A DNA stretch of 64,000 nt, taken from contig CM069432.1 of assembly GCA_035610365.1 (NCBI GenBank), positions 239,410,104-239,474,103 of the forward strand, read 5' to 3'. A model generated the notes under the pieces. The model was not told the DNA's origin and ran no database searches. It worked only from the letters and a program-made list of their open reading frames with translations. The translations under genes were made by a program, and so were the position numbers. Source of the DNA: Aquatica leii (lineage: Eukaryota > Arthropoda > Insecta > Coleoptera > Lampyridae). Below, piece by piece: positions 22,650 to 33,711 of the stretch (the stretch's first letter is position 1; each line of letters begins with the position of its first letter).

Positions 22650-23385
22650 AGCTGGTCAAACCAGTTGATTGATATATATATTCGCCCCTAACGTGGGGTA
22701 CATTTGCTGTCGGAGTAATGCTCTTATTGGAAACCTGTCATGTTCTTAGCTAGTTTTGGTCAGCTCCGGGTATTTCATTTCTCCGGTACCATCCATATCT
22801 GGGAAACGTTTCTCTATCGACTGCTTAAGAAGGCGCCCGATGGGGAACTAGCAACCCCACACAAATGTGAAAACGCAAACACCAAAGTAAGACTGTATAA
22901 TGATTGTCACATACAACATACGATCACCAAACAAAAATGATAAATTATACGAACTCGAAGAAGAACGCAAAAATCAACTGGGATCTAATAGGCTTAGCTG
23001 AGATTTAAGAAAAAGGCAAAAACGCTAACATCAGGACACATACTGTGTTATAGAAAAGCAGAAAAACTGAGAAATAATAACATATGAGTAGATATTATAA
23101 AAAACTAGAAAAAAGCAAACCAAATAAAAAGTTATAAATCTATCTCAAATCGAATGGCATATATGATCCTAAATATTAACTACCTTCTGCAACAAGAAAA
23201 TTATCCAAGTATACGCTTCAACTAAGAACTATGATGACGAAATAGTAGAATCATTCGATGAAGCAATTTCAATAGCAATAAAAACAATCACTGCCAATAT
23301 ACCGTCATACTAGGAGATTTTAACAATAACATAAAAAATGAAATTAACGTAAACAGAGGCTCATTAATTTTGGAGATCAACAAAA
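22650..23385 (+). pseudogene. RTE-like non-LTR retrotransposon 5' end and endonuclease remnant
   Basis: A GC-rich leader (22680-22860) resembles the 5' region of RTE-type elements. It is followed by decayed apurinic-endonuclease motifs across frames: YNIRS, KLYELEEERKN, SISNRMAYMIL and VILGDFNNNI. The last corresponds to the (V)MGDFNAKIG box. The reverse transcriptase is absent; the copy ends where the mariner-like element at about 23400 starts. Many stops. Confidence 0.75.
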
Positions 23386-23399
23386 AATATATATATATA

Positions 23400-24960
23400 A
23401 AAGGTGTATCTGAAATACGACTACAAACTCAAAGAGTAATTTCCTTGTGGCGTTAAATGAACATTTTTCCTTTAAACATTTGGTCTAAAGTGACCCAGTT
23501 TTGAGATATTTTTGAGGCCGGACCTGACTATCTAAATAAATGGAAATTGTTTGTTAATTGTAACTATGCGGTAAATGATCGGTGTAAATGCTGTAGAATC
23601 CGTGAAACGTATTGATGTATTGTGATAGGTATTGTTTTCTTTAATTTTCCATTATCTACAAAATCAATTGTTAAAAAAATAATTAAAGCAGATAGTAACG
23701 TTTATTTGTTAGCACTATTACTGAACTAGCTAACAAAATGTACTTTGTGTACACGATCACGTTTATCTTTGGTTCTAACCAAAACAAGACCAGATAATTA
23801 AGAGCAAAATTCACCTTTTTTAGAACTGAGTTCGACAATCTGATTTATTTCTGTTTCGATTTTAACAGATTTCTTTAGCGGATGCTAAGTGTTTCGTGTT
23901 AACGTGCGCGTACTTCATAATATTTCATTTAATTTTCTTTATTGTGTACAACTGTTTTAATGTATGGTGAGTGTAATTATAACTTCTACACCACACGTAT
24001 ATCGTGGGTTGAGCAATATCCTAATAGACAATTGCCTTCAATAAACTTTATTTTAGTGTGTGTGCAAGAACTTAGAGAAACTGGAGGTGTTCTTCCTGCC
24101 TACGGAGGCCATGATCGAGGAAAATTACCCCAGGTATTAGCAACGGAAGAAGAATCAACCTTTTCAATAAAATCAATATAATAATATTTGTTTTTCTTCA
24201 ATGTATGTGCAGATTTTGTAAATTGTAAAAGATCGGACAGAAAGTAGTATTAGAAAAATAGGCCGTGCAACTAACGTGTTCCATATTCGCTACATCGTGT
24301 GTTAAGGAATTATTCTTTGTACCTTTACCATGTTCAACGAGTCCAACAGTTAATCGACGTTGATTTTGAACCATGACTCAAGTTTTTTGAGTGGTTGCAG
24401 CAACAGATGAGTGTTCTTTTATACGAAATGGAGTGCTGAATTTTTCACATCACGCATGTTAGGAATGAAATTCTCATGAAATTTAACGGTTTTCTATTAA
24501 TGGTTGGATAGGCATTTTAAGAAATAGTTTAATTAGACGGTTTATTTTACTAGAAAGACTTACAGGCGACTTGAACTTTTACAAGAAACTTTTGTGCTTG
24601 AATTTGATGATTTGCCTCTAGTTTGCAGAACAATTGTTTGGTTTACGCACGATAGAGCTAATCCGCGATTAAGTCGCCGAATTTTTGTTTTCCGAAATAT
24701 AATTTTTACGAGTCTTTGGGACTAGACGCTGGTCAGCCTGTAGGCTAGATATTAACCTTTCAGGCTTTTTTCTGGAGCTTTGTAAAAGGTAAAGTATACA
24801 AAACCCCCGTAAATAATAGACGAGAGCTGCAAAATCGATTTTTTGTAGCAGCAAATGTAATTGAATTAGACAGAATGTGCAACTATTTACGCGAGTAACG
24901 AAAAATTTTGGCGACGTTTAGACGTTTGTGTTTTATCCAGTAGAAGAGGTGTTATCTAGT
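23400..24960 (+). pseudogene. Mariner-like transposase with DUF4817-type N-terminus, decayed
   Basis: The N-terminus at about 23960-24130 reads YGECN, EQYPNRQLPS and VQELRETGGV, the DUF4817 helix-turn-helix found in an arthropod Tc1/mariner family. The DDE part is scattered over frames: ATDECSFIRNGVLN (first Asp region), RFSINGWIGI and FRLFSGAL around 24380-24760, and YTKPP..N further on. The sequence from about 23401 (GGTGTATCTGAAATACG) has the look of the element's left end and 5' leader. I could not find the matching right TIR. Numerous stops and frameshifts. Confidence 0.78.
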
Positions 24961-25049
24961 GTACTTAAAAAAAATGTGCAGAATAGTAACTTCATTTAAC
25001 TACAGCAATTTGACTACGCTTTATCCCATAAAAACAATAGAATTTTGGC

Positions 25050-25380
25050 AACTATTGAAACAAGAGTAAAACGAATATATCATCACTCAGAGAATTGTTT
25101 TCAAAATAAAACTTGCGTAAATGTAGATTAGAACAGTTTAAACATTAATGAAAAAATTTTACGGAAAACCTTAAAAATATGTCTTTATAAACTGCAACTG
25201 CTGTTTGAATTAGAGGATGCAGATTTTAGTCTCAGGTACAAGTTTTTATTAAAAATATTGGCTCAGATAGAACCTGAACCCAAATGGTTATGCCATATTT
25301 TATGGAAAGATGAGATGCATTTTTGTCTTAATGGAAAAGTTATTACTCAGAACTAACAAAAATGGTCAACAGAAAATCTA
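25050..25380 (+). pseudogene. Second mariner-like transposase fragment
   Basis: One frame reads LQLLFELEDADFSLRYKFL, AQIEPEPKWLCHILWKDEMHF, LNGKVITQN, matching the DDE domain region with the first catalytic Asp (IL..DE..F). It lies downstream of the more decayed copy in the same orientation but duplicates its D1 region, so it must be a separate insertion or a rearranged piece. It ends in an AT repeat near 25381. Confidence 0.7.
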
Positions 25381-26148
25381 ATATATAATATATAATATCC
25401 AATTATCTTTTAATCATTGCAGTTTTTGCGTAACGATACTGTCTTTATTATTTAAATTCAATAGAATTTTTCTGAGCTGTTAGAATTATCGTAACGTTAT
25501 ACAAAAAGTCATTTTTTAAATTATAAATTATTAAGGATTTAGTGTCACTATGTTAGGACTAACTCCGATGAACACAATATAATAGTTCTTATAGTGTATT
25601 ATTTATAATTTTTTGCATAGTTATTAGAAAAAATTGATGTTATGAAAATTATAATTTGATTTTTTATTTGTAGTTGAGATGATTTCTTTAAAATTTGGCA
25701 CACATGCATTATATTATTGTAATCGCAAAAGTTCCCACTGCCGGAATTATCGTTTACTTCTTTAAGTTTTTGATTTCTTTCACGCCCTGATGAAGCTCCT
25801 TGCAAAAGTAGGCGAAACGTTGGCAACTATGATTACAACATCAACACGGTATGAACCCGGAAATATTAGCATTATGTTCTCTCAAATATTCTTTTGATCT
25901 CGTGGTCCACATCGGTAAAATATACATACAAAGGTTTTAAAGTTTTACAACCAATATTAGAGATATTGGTTTCTAATTAGTGTCATTTAGTTTTTCCATA
26001 GTTTACTAATGTGATTAAAGTATCAACAATTAAAAGTGTATTAGGTTCGTTGCGTATTTCGAAAAAAATAGGTGTAATTAAGAAATATTTAAACAAAATT
26101 CAACATACATGCTATTATGTTAAAATTTCTTTATTTTAACCTTTCAGC
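25381..26148. other. AT-rich stretch containing a hammerhead-bearing repeat
   Basis: Apart from the hammerhead-like core at 25787-25818 and the sequence that follows it (GTTGGCAACTATGATTACAA), which has the look of a dispersed repeat, I see no gene. Confidence 0.4.
25787..25818 (+). ncRNA. Hammerhead-ribozyme-like core (second)
   Basis: CTGATGA, then AGCTCCTTGCAAAAGTAGGC as a poorly paired stem-loop, then GAAAC followed by GTTGGC. The conserved blocks are intact, but stem II pairs weakly (GC/GC plus mismatches). Probably a decayed member of the same type of motif as at 12220 and 35492. Confidence 0.35.
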
Positions 26149-26153
26149 AGGCG

Positions 26154-26192
26154 CACAGTGGGGCAAAATGCTCTAAAGTTGGCGAAAAATAC
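26154..26192 (+). repeat. Transib left TIR with RSS-like heptamer
   Basis: CACAGTG, the consensus heptamer of V(D)J recombination signals, is followed by a 23-base spacer and GAAAAATAC, an A-rich nonamer-like block. It aligns with the inverted right end at 28162-28200 (CACAATA, 24-base spacer, AAAAAATAT). Confidence 0.88.
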
Positions 26193-26777
26193 AAAACCGT
26201 CAATGCAACATATCAATAATTACCTAATGCTCCTTATTAGACTCATAATCAAGGAACACTTGAACGGTATTGAAATACTCGAAAAGTTATTTCGTTTGCC
26301 ACTAGAGCGCGGCACTGCAGCAGCTTGTGGAAGTTGACTGGAAGTCAAGCTGATTGTTAGTTGTTAATTATTGTTTAATTTATTGTTTGTGGCATAATTT
26401 AGATTATGGAACCTACAAATTCAGGTATATAACTGTGTTTTTATAACTTTTATTTTGTTTGGCATGATTAATTTACAACAGTATATGCAAAATAAAATTA
26501 TAATAAAGGGTGTTCTTCAAACAATTGAATGTTTAGTTCTGCATCCAAGGAGATCGAGTTTCGAATTATTTATTTTTAAATACCTACAAGTTACAAGAAT
26601 AAAATAATCATTACACATTTTGTTACTTTTTGCTACTTTATCAGTTATAAATTTTTTTCGATAAAGTTTTGCCGTTGCATATGCTCTTAATTTTCCGCAA
26701 ATCTCGAATTTAATGTTTTTACTTTTGGAACAAGTGCAAATACAATGTTTATATCCAGAAAAGATTAAATAGGAATT

Positions 26778-28080
26778 ATGAGACGTTCTGAAGCAAAAGG
26801 TTTTGAGCAACAATTTCAATTTATGGTAGAAGAGCTGAAGAAGCGGACAAATTGTGACGAGAGTAACGACATTAATTTAAAGATTAAAATGAAGAAATTT
26901 AAGTCGGAGTTTCGATCGCGATGGGCGAAAGCATATAGAATCGATGAAAAATTTAAGAAAACGAATAAGAACTGGCTTAAAATGTCGCTTTCGTTCCCTT
27001 GCTTTACAAAACGTGTCTTAGAAAATAAGCGCGGCGGCCATCAATTCCATTCGATTTGTGTTCCGAACGAACTAATGAGTTAAAGTCGAAAGAGTTGTGT
27101 GGTTCCACTTCTGCATCTTTATTATCATATGCTACTTGTATGAGTTTAAGAGCGGAAGGACACGTACAAGCCTCGAAAGTTTTAAAAGACATTACCACAT
27201 TAAGCCCAGCGCGAGCTAACAAATACCGAGAGGCCTATAAGAAATCTCTGAATTCACAAATACAGCCTTTGTCCGGTGAAGATGCCCTTGCAGTTTTAAT
27301 AGATGCCAAACTCTCTCGTGAACAGTATAATATAATAAGGAAAAATGTTCCAGAAAAATTTCCTTCTTATAAAAGTGTTGCCAAAACGTTGTGCTATCCT
27401 AAAGACATAACAGTGACTGAAACTAGTGCTTCTGTTAAATTACAGACTCTGTTAGATCATACCACAGACCGATTATGCTTAACTTTAGAGTCCGTTATTG
27501 AACATCTTAAAAGTGAAGAAGCGGATCAATTGACTCTATTTTCAAAATGGGGCTTTGACGGATCTTCGGGACACAGTTCATATAAACAAGCATTCTACGA
27601 TTCAGAAGCCAGCGATTCAGCTGTATTTATCACATGTTTGGTTCCACTTCGACTAACTTCTGGAAAAGCCATTATATGGCAAAACCCGCGTCCTGCATCA
27701 ACTAGGTTCCATCAATGTCTCTATTGCGGAGAAAAATAGAATCGAAGATGACATAAAAAAACCTTCGCGTCAGTAACGTTATAATTCAATCAAGGCAACT
27801 GAAAGTAAGTCACCAATTAATATTTGCTATGGTTGACGGCAAAGTGTGCAACGCACTCACTGAAACAACGTCAACGATGAAATGCTTTATATGTGGTGCA
27901 ACATCAAAACAATTTAATAACATTGACGAAATGATTTTGAGAAAAATAAAAACTGAGAATTAAGCATTTGGCTTCTCTGTTTTACATGGGTGGATTCGAA
28001 TGTTCGAATGTCTTTTACATTTATCATACAAACTGCCTACCTAAAAGTGTACGTTATTTACTAATATTCTAATACTAAAT
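26778..28080 (+). pseudogene. Transib transposase, frameshifted and C-terminally truncated
   Basis: Starts MRRSEAKGFEQQ at 26778 and shifts frame near 27060, where the proteins CVPNELMS and SERTNELKSKEL overlap. The core then reads DAKLSREQYNIIRKN, CYPKDITVTE, LLDHTTDRL, and KWGFDGSSGHSSYKQAF with the first catalytic Asp (the RAG1 ..CDGMGD.. site). After a frameshift at about 27740 come IDGKVCNALTET and CFICGATSKQFNN, the second Asp and zinc-binding region, then HGWIRMFECLLHLSYKL. The final third, which should carry the catalytic Glu, is missing before the right TIR. Dead, but the domain order is clear. Confidence 0.92.
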
Positions 28081-28161
28081 AATAGACCCTAATAAATAAT
28101 TATAACTTTTGTATAAAAAATGGTTTACAATCATAGACGCAAAGGCATATAAACGCGAAAA

Positions 28162-28200
28162 TATTTTTTGCCAACTTTTTCAGCTTCTTGCCCTATTGTG
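28162..28200 (-). repeat. Transib right TIR
   Basis: Read on the minus strand: CACAATA, GGGCAAGAAGC, AGTTGGC, then AAAAAATAT. The heptamer differs from the left end at its sixth and seventh bases. Confidence 0.88.
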
Positions 28201-28321
28201 AGGCGCGTCATTAAATTTTGCTTTAGCGAACGCATGTTGCAAATGTTACCTTATTCAAGTTAATGTTTTTTCTTTACGTAAATATTGAGAAGTTGCAATG
28301 GGGAATGTAAAAGATGATATA

Positions 28322-29690
28322 TCACAATACTAAAAAAGTTTTATTCGAGTGAACAAAAGGACAAACATTTAAGAAATTAAAAAAATCGAATTCAGTCATT
28401 TCATCGATTGCAGCTATATCAACATCACTATCCTCAATCTTGCAATTGTCGCAGAAAACCTCAACCACAGAATGGTTCTTGCACGTAAAAGATTGGCAAC
28501 AACAACACTTCATTGTCTCTGAAGATCTTTTTTTCTCCAATACACCTGACGGACGTACACCACGTTTTGGAACGGTACCTCTTTCTCTTCTGGGTTAAAC
28601 AAGCCGACCTTAATTTACTTTTAGAAAAGCACTTTCATCAAGCAAAATGACAGTTTCTTTAAGAAAACGTTTCAAAGTATAGGAACTTTTTTTGGACAAG
28701 CAAATTTGAGTAAAAGATTACCATTTATGCCTCCAATATTCATCAGACTGTAAAAACGACACAAGGCCATCTCTGTTTTTCCTAATGACTACCTACTCCG
28801 CTTTTTGTTACATTCTAATTTAGGATAACCTGGGGCTTTCAGGTGTCGAGGTCCATTTCGTCGTTGTCATGTAATATTGAGAGTAATTCTAGTTTTTCCG
28901 AGACACGTAGGAATTCATCATTTTGTCCTTTTGGAATCCCGAAAAACAGGATTCTGATTTTTTTTGTTTGCAGATAGTTAGCAAGTGGTCAAATTCAGTT
29001 TTGAGTTTTTTATGGTTTTAACTAAACGCTTCACATCGGATGCTAGAGAGTTTGAAACCGCAGATAGCACATCTGGTTGTTTTCCGCAGTATACTTTTAC
29101 CTCGGACGGGTAAAAACTTTTGGCATCACGCAACTCAACTATCTTTATCCCGTAATTTGCTGATTTGTTGGGAATATACTGCAGAAAACTACAGCGACCC
29201 CTAAATTTATACAGCATCTCGTCAATTGTAGTATATAAATTGAACGCCAACTGACAGTCGAGTTTTCTCTTTTCGGCTCTAGTATTTTTGTTGCCAAATC
29301 TCAGGCAACGTATGATGTACAGAAACCTCTTGTAACTCATGACGGCTCTTGCGATTTGAATACAAATGCCGATCTCTTTCACATTTGTGTGGTTGGATTT
29401 TTTTATACCGATGAAATATAGCAGACCTAAGTACGCCATAAACTCGTGCCTCTCAATATTTTTACAATATCGATATGTCGAATACTGGTGGTCAACTATC
29501 AGCTGATCAATCTAAATATTTGTGTATTTCAAGACACCGTCAATCATAGCAATGTCGATAATTTGGAAGAATGCACCCTGTTCGCTTTTAATGCCACCAG
29601 CTCTGGTTGATCAAATAAATTTTTGCCAATATCCTGCATTTCTTTTTGCGTAAGTATTCTGTAGGCCGTAAGGCCATAATGAGACAATTC
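28322..29690 (-). pseudogene. piggyBac transposase, decayed
   Basis: The best frame (29439-28978) reads MAYLGLLYFIGIKKSNH, MSYKRFLYIIRCLRF, NKNTRAEKRK, TIDEMLYKFRGRCSFLQY (first catalytic Asp), YGIKIVELRDAK and VYCGKQPD. Downstream, broken pieces read YPKLECNKKRS and FYSLMNIGGINGNLL. The C-terminal cysteine domain remains in 28540-28322 (CCCCQSFTCKNHS, FCDNCK). I did not find TTAA-flanked ends. Multiple stops; not functional. Confidence 0.9.
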
Positions 29691-29816
29691 TAAAACAAAA
29701 AAATACATAATGCTATGAAGGAAACGATATAAATCTGAATAAATTGTGTACTAATATCCAAACACATAAAAGCGCGTGTCGTAAAATTTATGTTTACCTA
29801 AACTTTCACAAAATAT

Positions 29817-29966
29817 CTAGTGATAAGAAACAGTCTTGAGTACACCTCTCCGACTACGGTTTAAGACAAACTGATTCTTGGGATAAGTGTGAGCAATACT
29901 GCTCGTTTGTAGTTGATAAGGGTAGGGAGGAGGATTGTAATTGTAAATTTTACCACAGCGGGCTCG
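29817..29966 (-). CDS. Candidate 3'-terminal exon of an unknown host gene
   Basis: On the minus strand a textbook acceptor (ATTAACCTTTCAG at 29967-29979) opens a 150-nt block ending in TAG at 29817. In phase 0 it reads RARCGKIYNYNPPPYPYQ, then a Ser/Thr-rich run, YPKNQFVLNRSRRG and a short tail. It is richer in G and C than its flanks. The Pro/Tyr-rich segment and the RSRR dibasic site would suit a secreted or processed protein, but I do not recognise it and saw no upstream exon. Confidence 0.3.
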   Translation of the reverse strand, partial: RARCGKIYNYNPPPYPYQLQTSSIAHTYPKNQFVLNRSRRGVLKTVSYH

Positions 29967-30014
29967 CTGAAAGGTTAATACAAAAGATACAATCAATCTA
30001 TGTCTTAATGACAT

Positions 30015-32142
30015 TTGCCATAGAACTGCGCAAGGCTAATGTACATTTCTGTTTGTTTCATAGTTTTACCGTTTGGTAACATCAAAATATGTACAAGAAT
30101 GCAATAAAATGTAAGTCTAAAATAAGATTATAATAATAAACAAAAAGAGGTCGACACTTATTCAAGAATACAAATACTTAGGCAGTTACGAAAACAATAA
30201 TAAAATTCAAAATTTTGTATAAATTAATTAACAAAAAATAATAAAAGTAATACAAATATTTAACAAAAAAACAAATAAATACAAACCGTTAATAAATGAT
30301 AAAAATAAAAAATTAGTGGACTGTAACTAATTGTCCACTACATAGCCGCTTAGTTACTTTCGGCCAGAAGATACTTGATAACGTCAATATGTAATTATTG
30401 AACCATTCTTCTTTATAGCAAAATTAATTTCTAATATTTTATTTAACAACCCACAGTTAGCTATTGGCAATTTTATTATCTGATTTCATTGTCGTTAATA
30501 GTAATATGCAAGAAGCAATTAGAGCTGAGCTTAAATGGCGTTGATTGTTTTTTGTAAACAGATTTAGAAATTAAATAAAAAATTAACTGTTTTAAATTAT
30601 ATTATCTGGTATGTCATATATTTCAATACAGTTTTTTACAAAGGTATATAAAAGAATGCAGACATAAAGACTTCTGATGCTACAAATCTGGAAACAAATA
30701 TTTACACTTTTTATAACCAATTCAATACAACTCAACAGCATTCACGCAAGTTGTATTAACGTGTATACATTTATGGGCGCCGAATTTTTTACCTGTATAG
30801 AAAAGCAAAAAAAAATTAACTATGATTTTAAAAAATATTTGAATAGTCCCAAAAACGCTTTTCTTGTACAAATTTAACATTTTTCATCGTTTATAACATA
30901 AGCTACTTAACAATGGAACAGGATCGTATGATAAATCAATATTACGTTTACTACAAATTTTTAATAAATTTTGTATAAAGTAACTTGCAAAAGCGATTTC
31001 AATAGTTTATTCAAATTTACTATTTATTTATTTAAATGTTTTTCAACAAATTAAAATGCAAAACGTCAAAATTATTCGCTATTGCTACAATTATCCTAAA
31101 ATGTTATATTCTATTCTCTACAGAAATATTTTTATATTTAACTAATTTTATAACAACTGTTTTATATAAAACAGGAATGAACAAATACACACAAAAAAGA
31201 ATTTTCTTCGCGACCATTACCAAATGTTAAAATCATTTTTAATAACAGAACGTGAACATTCGTACTCGTTGTGTTAGAATATTTATTCTAAAACACTTGA
31301 GCCTTATGTAATTTATATACATTTTCATTCTATAACAAATGACAGAAGGAATATTCTAACACTGGTAAAAAATTAGATACTTATGGATATTGTAACCGTC
31401 GTTTGAATGTGTTATTTTACGTTTTTAAACTCTTCTTTATCAATATAAGTCAAATAAGTTGTAAGTAAGTTTTTGTATTCAATTAATTTGAAATTATTAG
31501 GTTGCTTAAACATCCGTATTCTGTAGTTACGTTGATTTGGCGTTTTCTTTGTCCTGTCATAATTCCAATTGTGATTTATGTTTTTCTTTTAAGATATTAT
31601 TGTAATTAAATATATTTTAGCAGTTTGTTTATTTTAAGTTTGTTTAAAAGTTCATTGTTGTAAGTACATTCTCAGTGCATATGCACTTTATTCATGCTGC
31701 ATTGTTTTAAATTACATTTGGCATTGAGTGATTTTTATAGTTTATTACTTTTAGAGACAGTTTTATGATTCAGTTTTCAACAAGTAACCTTTATGACCGT
31801 AATTAAATCTGTTGATATTTTTGTTGTCGCGGCATTTCTCACAATAAGAAAGGCTGTCTTAGAACTCTACTATTACGTCTTAATTAAATCTGTTTGCATC
31901 TTTTTCCCACGACTTTGTTTTACAGTTTTTTTTCACAAAGATTTACATCACAGTTTTTACCACGTTTATAAATATTAGTAATTTTGGATTAAGAGGGATG
32001 ACGCAATTTTGCCAAGCACTAAAACCATCGGAATGTAGTCCAGGTGGAGGGTTGAATCAACCCTTAAGAAGTTGAAATACCCGCGGAAGTCATTAAGATA
32101 GAAGGCATAATGAGTTATTAGTTATGTGTTAGAAATAGTTTC
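30015..32142. other. AT-rich non-coding stretch
   Basis: No gene, repeat boundary or RNA recognised. Open frames at 30677, 31036 and 31793 have no family resemblance. Confidence 0.45.
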
Positions 32143-32349
32143 CTAATTCGTCGATGTACGGCCTTCTATTATTTCACGCACTTTCGAGTGTTTTTTTTTA
32201 CGTACCGTGGATTCGTAAGTTGATGTGCGTTTTTGAGATTCTTCCGACGGATCCTTGTCAACTGGGGTCAGCCTATAGATCTTCGGGCCGATTACATCTG
32301 GTAACCTTAAGATCAACCACAAGCTCTTTCCTGGATGTACTATAAACAT
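32143..32349 (-). CDS. Unrecognised coherent open frame, possible exon
   Basis: 68 codons, with a composition unlike the surrounding AT-rich DNA: HPGKSLWLILRLPDVIGPKI, then RLTPVDKDPSEES and a basic tail with STVRKKKHSKVREI. A donor-like GTACGT lies inside at about 32207. It could be part of a host gene or the C-terminal end of a retroelement polyprotein; I cannot tell which. Confidence 0.2.
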   Translation of the reverse strand: MFIVHPGKSLWLILRLPDVIGPKIYRLTPVDKDPSEESQKRTSTYESTVRKKKHSKVREIIEGRTSTN

Positions 32350-33441
32350 TTAAGGTATTTATTCTGTACCGACTAATTAAATTTGGTTAATTCAATTACG
32401 CGATTATAGTGTCTTAAAAGCTTTGGATTTTAAGCAGAATAAAGATTGTTGCAAGTTACCGATTTTATCGATTACACAATTATTAAATAGTAATTGTCTG
32501 TATTTGTCAAGACTTAAATGTGACAAAAATTATGTTTGTTTTACGTTAAACCGGAAAATTGACTAATCTGATACTTTATTATTAAGAGTTTCAATCTTGT
32601 GTTAAAAGAGACGAATTTATTATATTTTGTTTTGTATTTAGTTAATTTCTACTAATACCGACACGATCGTGCGTAAGGTAATTAAGATATTTATTTTTGT
32701 TTTTAGTGCTTTTATTTCTTTAAATTTTGTTTTGTTTTGATGCGCTTATTCAATTAAATTTAATTTTTAACTTACATTCTTTTTATTAGTTTTTTTCTTG
32801 CTTTAAATCGTTTTTTTTTTTTGTTTTGAGTGTTGTTTGAGTAAAATAAATGTTAAATAGTTACATTCTAAACAAGCTTTTGATACCGCCGGCCTGCGGG
32901 TTATGTGAATTATAATTTATTTCAGATTTTAGTACGATACACTCTAGTAAGGTAAGTCCAATTTAGGGCTTGTGGTTGGCAAGGGCCAAAAGTCTTTTTA
33001 GCTTTACACCTTCCTGGCGCTTGGATTTTGACTTTTGATTTTGCTTTTTTTTTGAGTTTTCCACACGATCTCGGTATTTTGAATCCACACCTATCTTCAC
33101 TGAACACCGGCAAAACTTCGTTTATGTTACTTTATTTCAGACAAGTTTCACGTAACAATATCAAAACTATCAAATACAAATTCGACGTCTTAATTTTGAT
33201 GTGACAATATAAATAACGCCTGTTTGCTTAAATTTTATTTTACATTTAGCTCATACCTTTTGGTCGTGTAGAAAGTATGGCTTGTTACTCGGTTGCAATG
33301 AAAATTTGATACGAGTGGAAGGTTACGAATCGTTTCGAATTTTCTTTCCAACCTTGTTACAGAATATACTATTCTACATGTGTACGTATAAAATAGGTGT
33401 ACAATGCGCAGATAATATAGATTACGTAAGTAGTATCAAAC
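32350..33441. other. AT-rich stretch with a splice-site-bounded micro-segment
   Basis: At 32924-32950 on the plus strand a 26-27-nt segment lies between TTATTTCAG and GTAAGTCC, both close to consensus, within a GC-richer patch (32880-33115). On the minus strand the same patch has an open frame, 32922-33113, rich in Lys and Cys. I cannot decide whether either is real. Confidence 0.2.
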
Positions 33442-33463
33442 GATATATACCATGGTATATATC
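33442..33463. repeat. Perfect 22-bp palindrome
   Basis: GATATATACC and its exact complement GGTATATATC are joined without a loop, in an AT-rich stretch that repeats ATATATC several times. Function unknown. Confidence 0.8.
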
Positions 33464-33510
33464 ACAATATATCACACTATTTATAGTTTGATATATATCA
33501 GGATATAATC

Positions 33511-33711
33511 ATGAAATTTATTTTTTTTTTAAATCTGATTTATTTCGAAAATATCAATGGACAAATCGCCCAATACGTCCCTGTATTCAATTTTAATCCG
33601 AGAAATCAGTTGACACATGTTGGGGTATCACCTTTTAATTCCAGCTGTCGAAGGGATTCTCCACCAGCCGTACATTTCAATTCAGATGTCTTTTGCTGTT
33701 TGCTTTTCTGA
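33511..33711 (+). CDS. Candidate small secreted peptide gene
   Basis: 66 codons starting MKFIFFLNLIYF, a short hydrophobic run that could be a signal sequence ending near ENING. It is followed by QIAQYVPVFNFNPRNQ, a Cys-Arg-Arg site and CCLLF at the end. The composition is more balanced than the flanks. No homology recognised and no promoter or splice evidence, so low confidence. Confidence 0.2.
   Translation: MKFIFFLNLIYFENINGQIAQYVPVFNFNPRNQLTHVGVSPFNSSCRRDSPPAVHFNSDVFCCLLF

Larger units (their letters stand above)
26154..28200 (+). mobile_element. Transib (RAG1-related) DNA transposon, 2.05 kb, complete ends
   Basis: The left end is CACAGTGGGGCAAAATG, the right end (inverted) CACAATAGGGCAAGAAG. 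Both are followed by matching A..AGTTGGC blocks and an A-rich tract. A perfect, GC-rich 5-bp target duplication AGGCG lies on each side (26149-26153, 28201-28205), as expected for Transib. It encodes one transposase pseudogene, inside. Confidence 0.95.
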
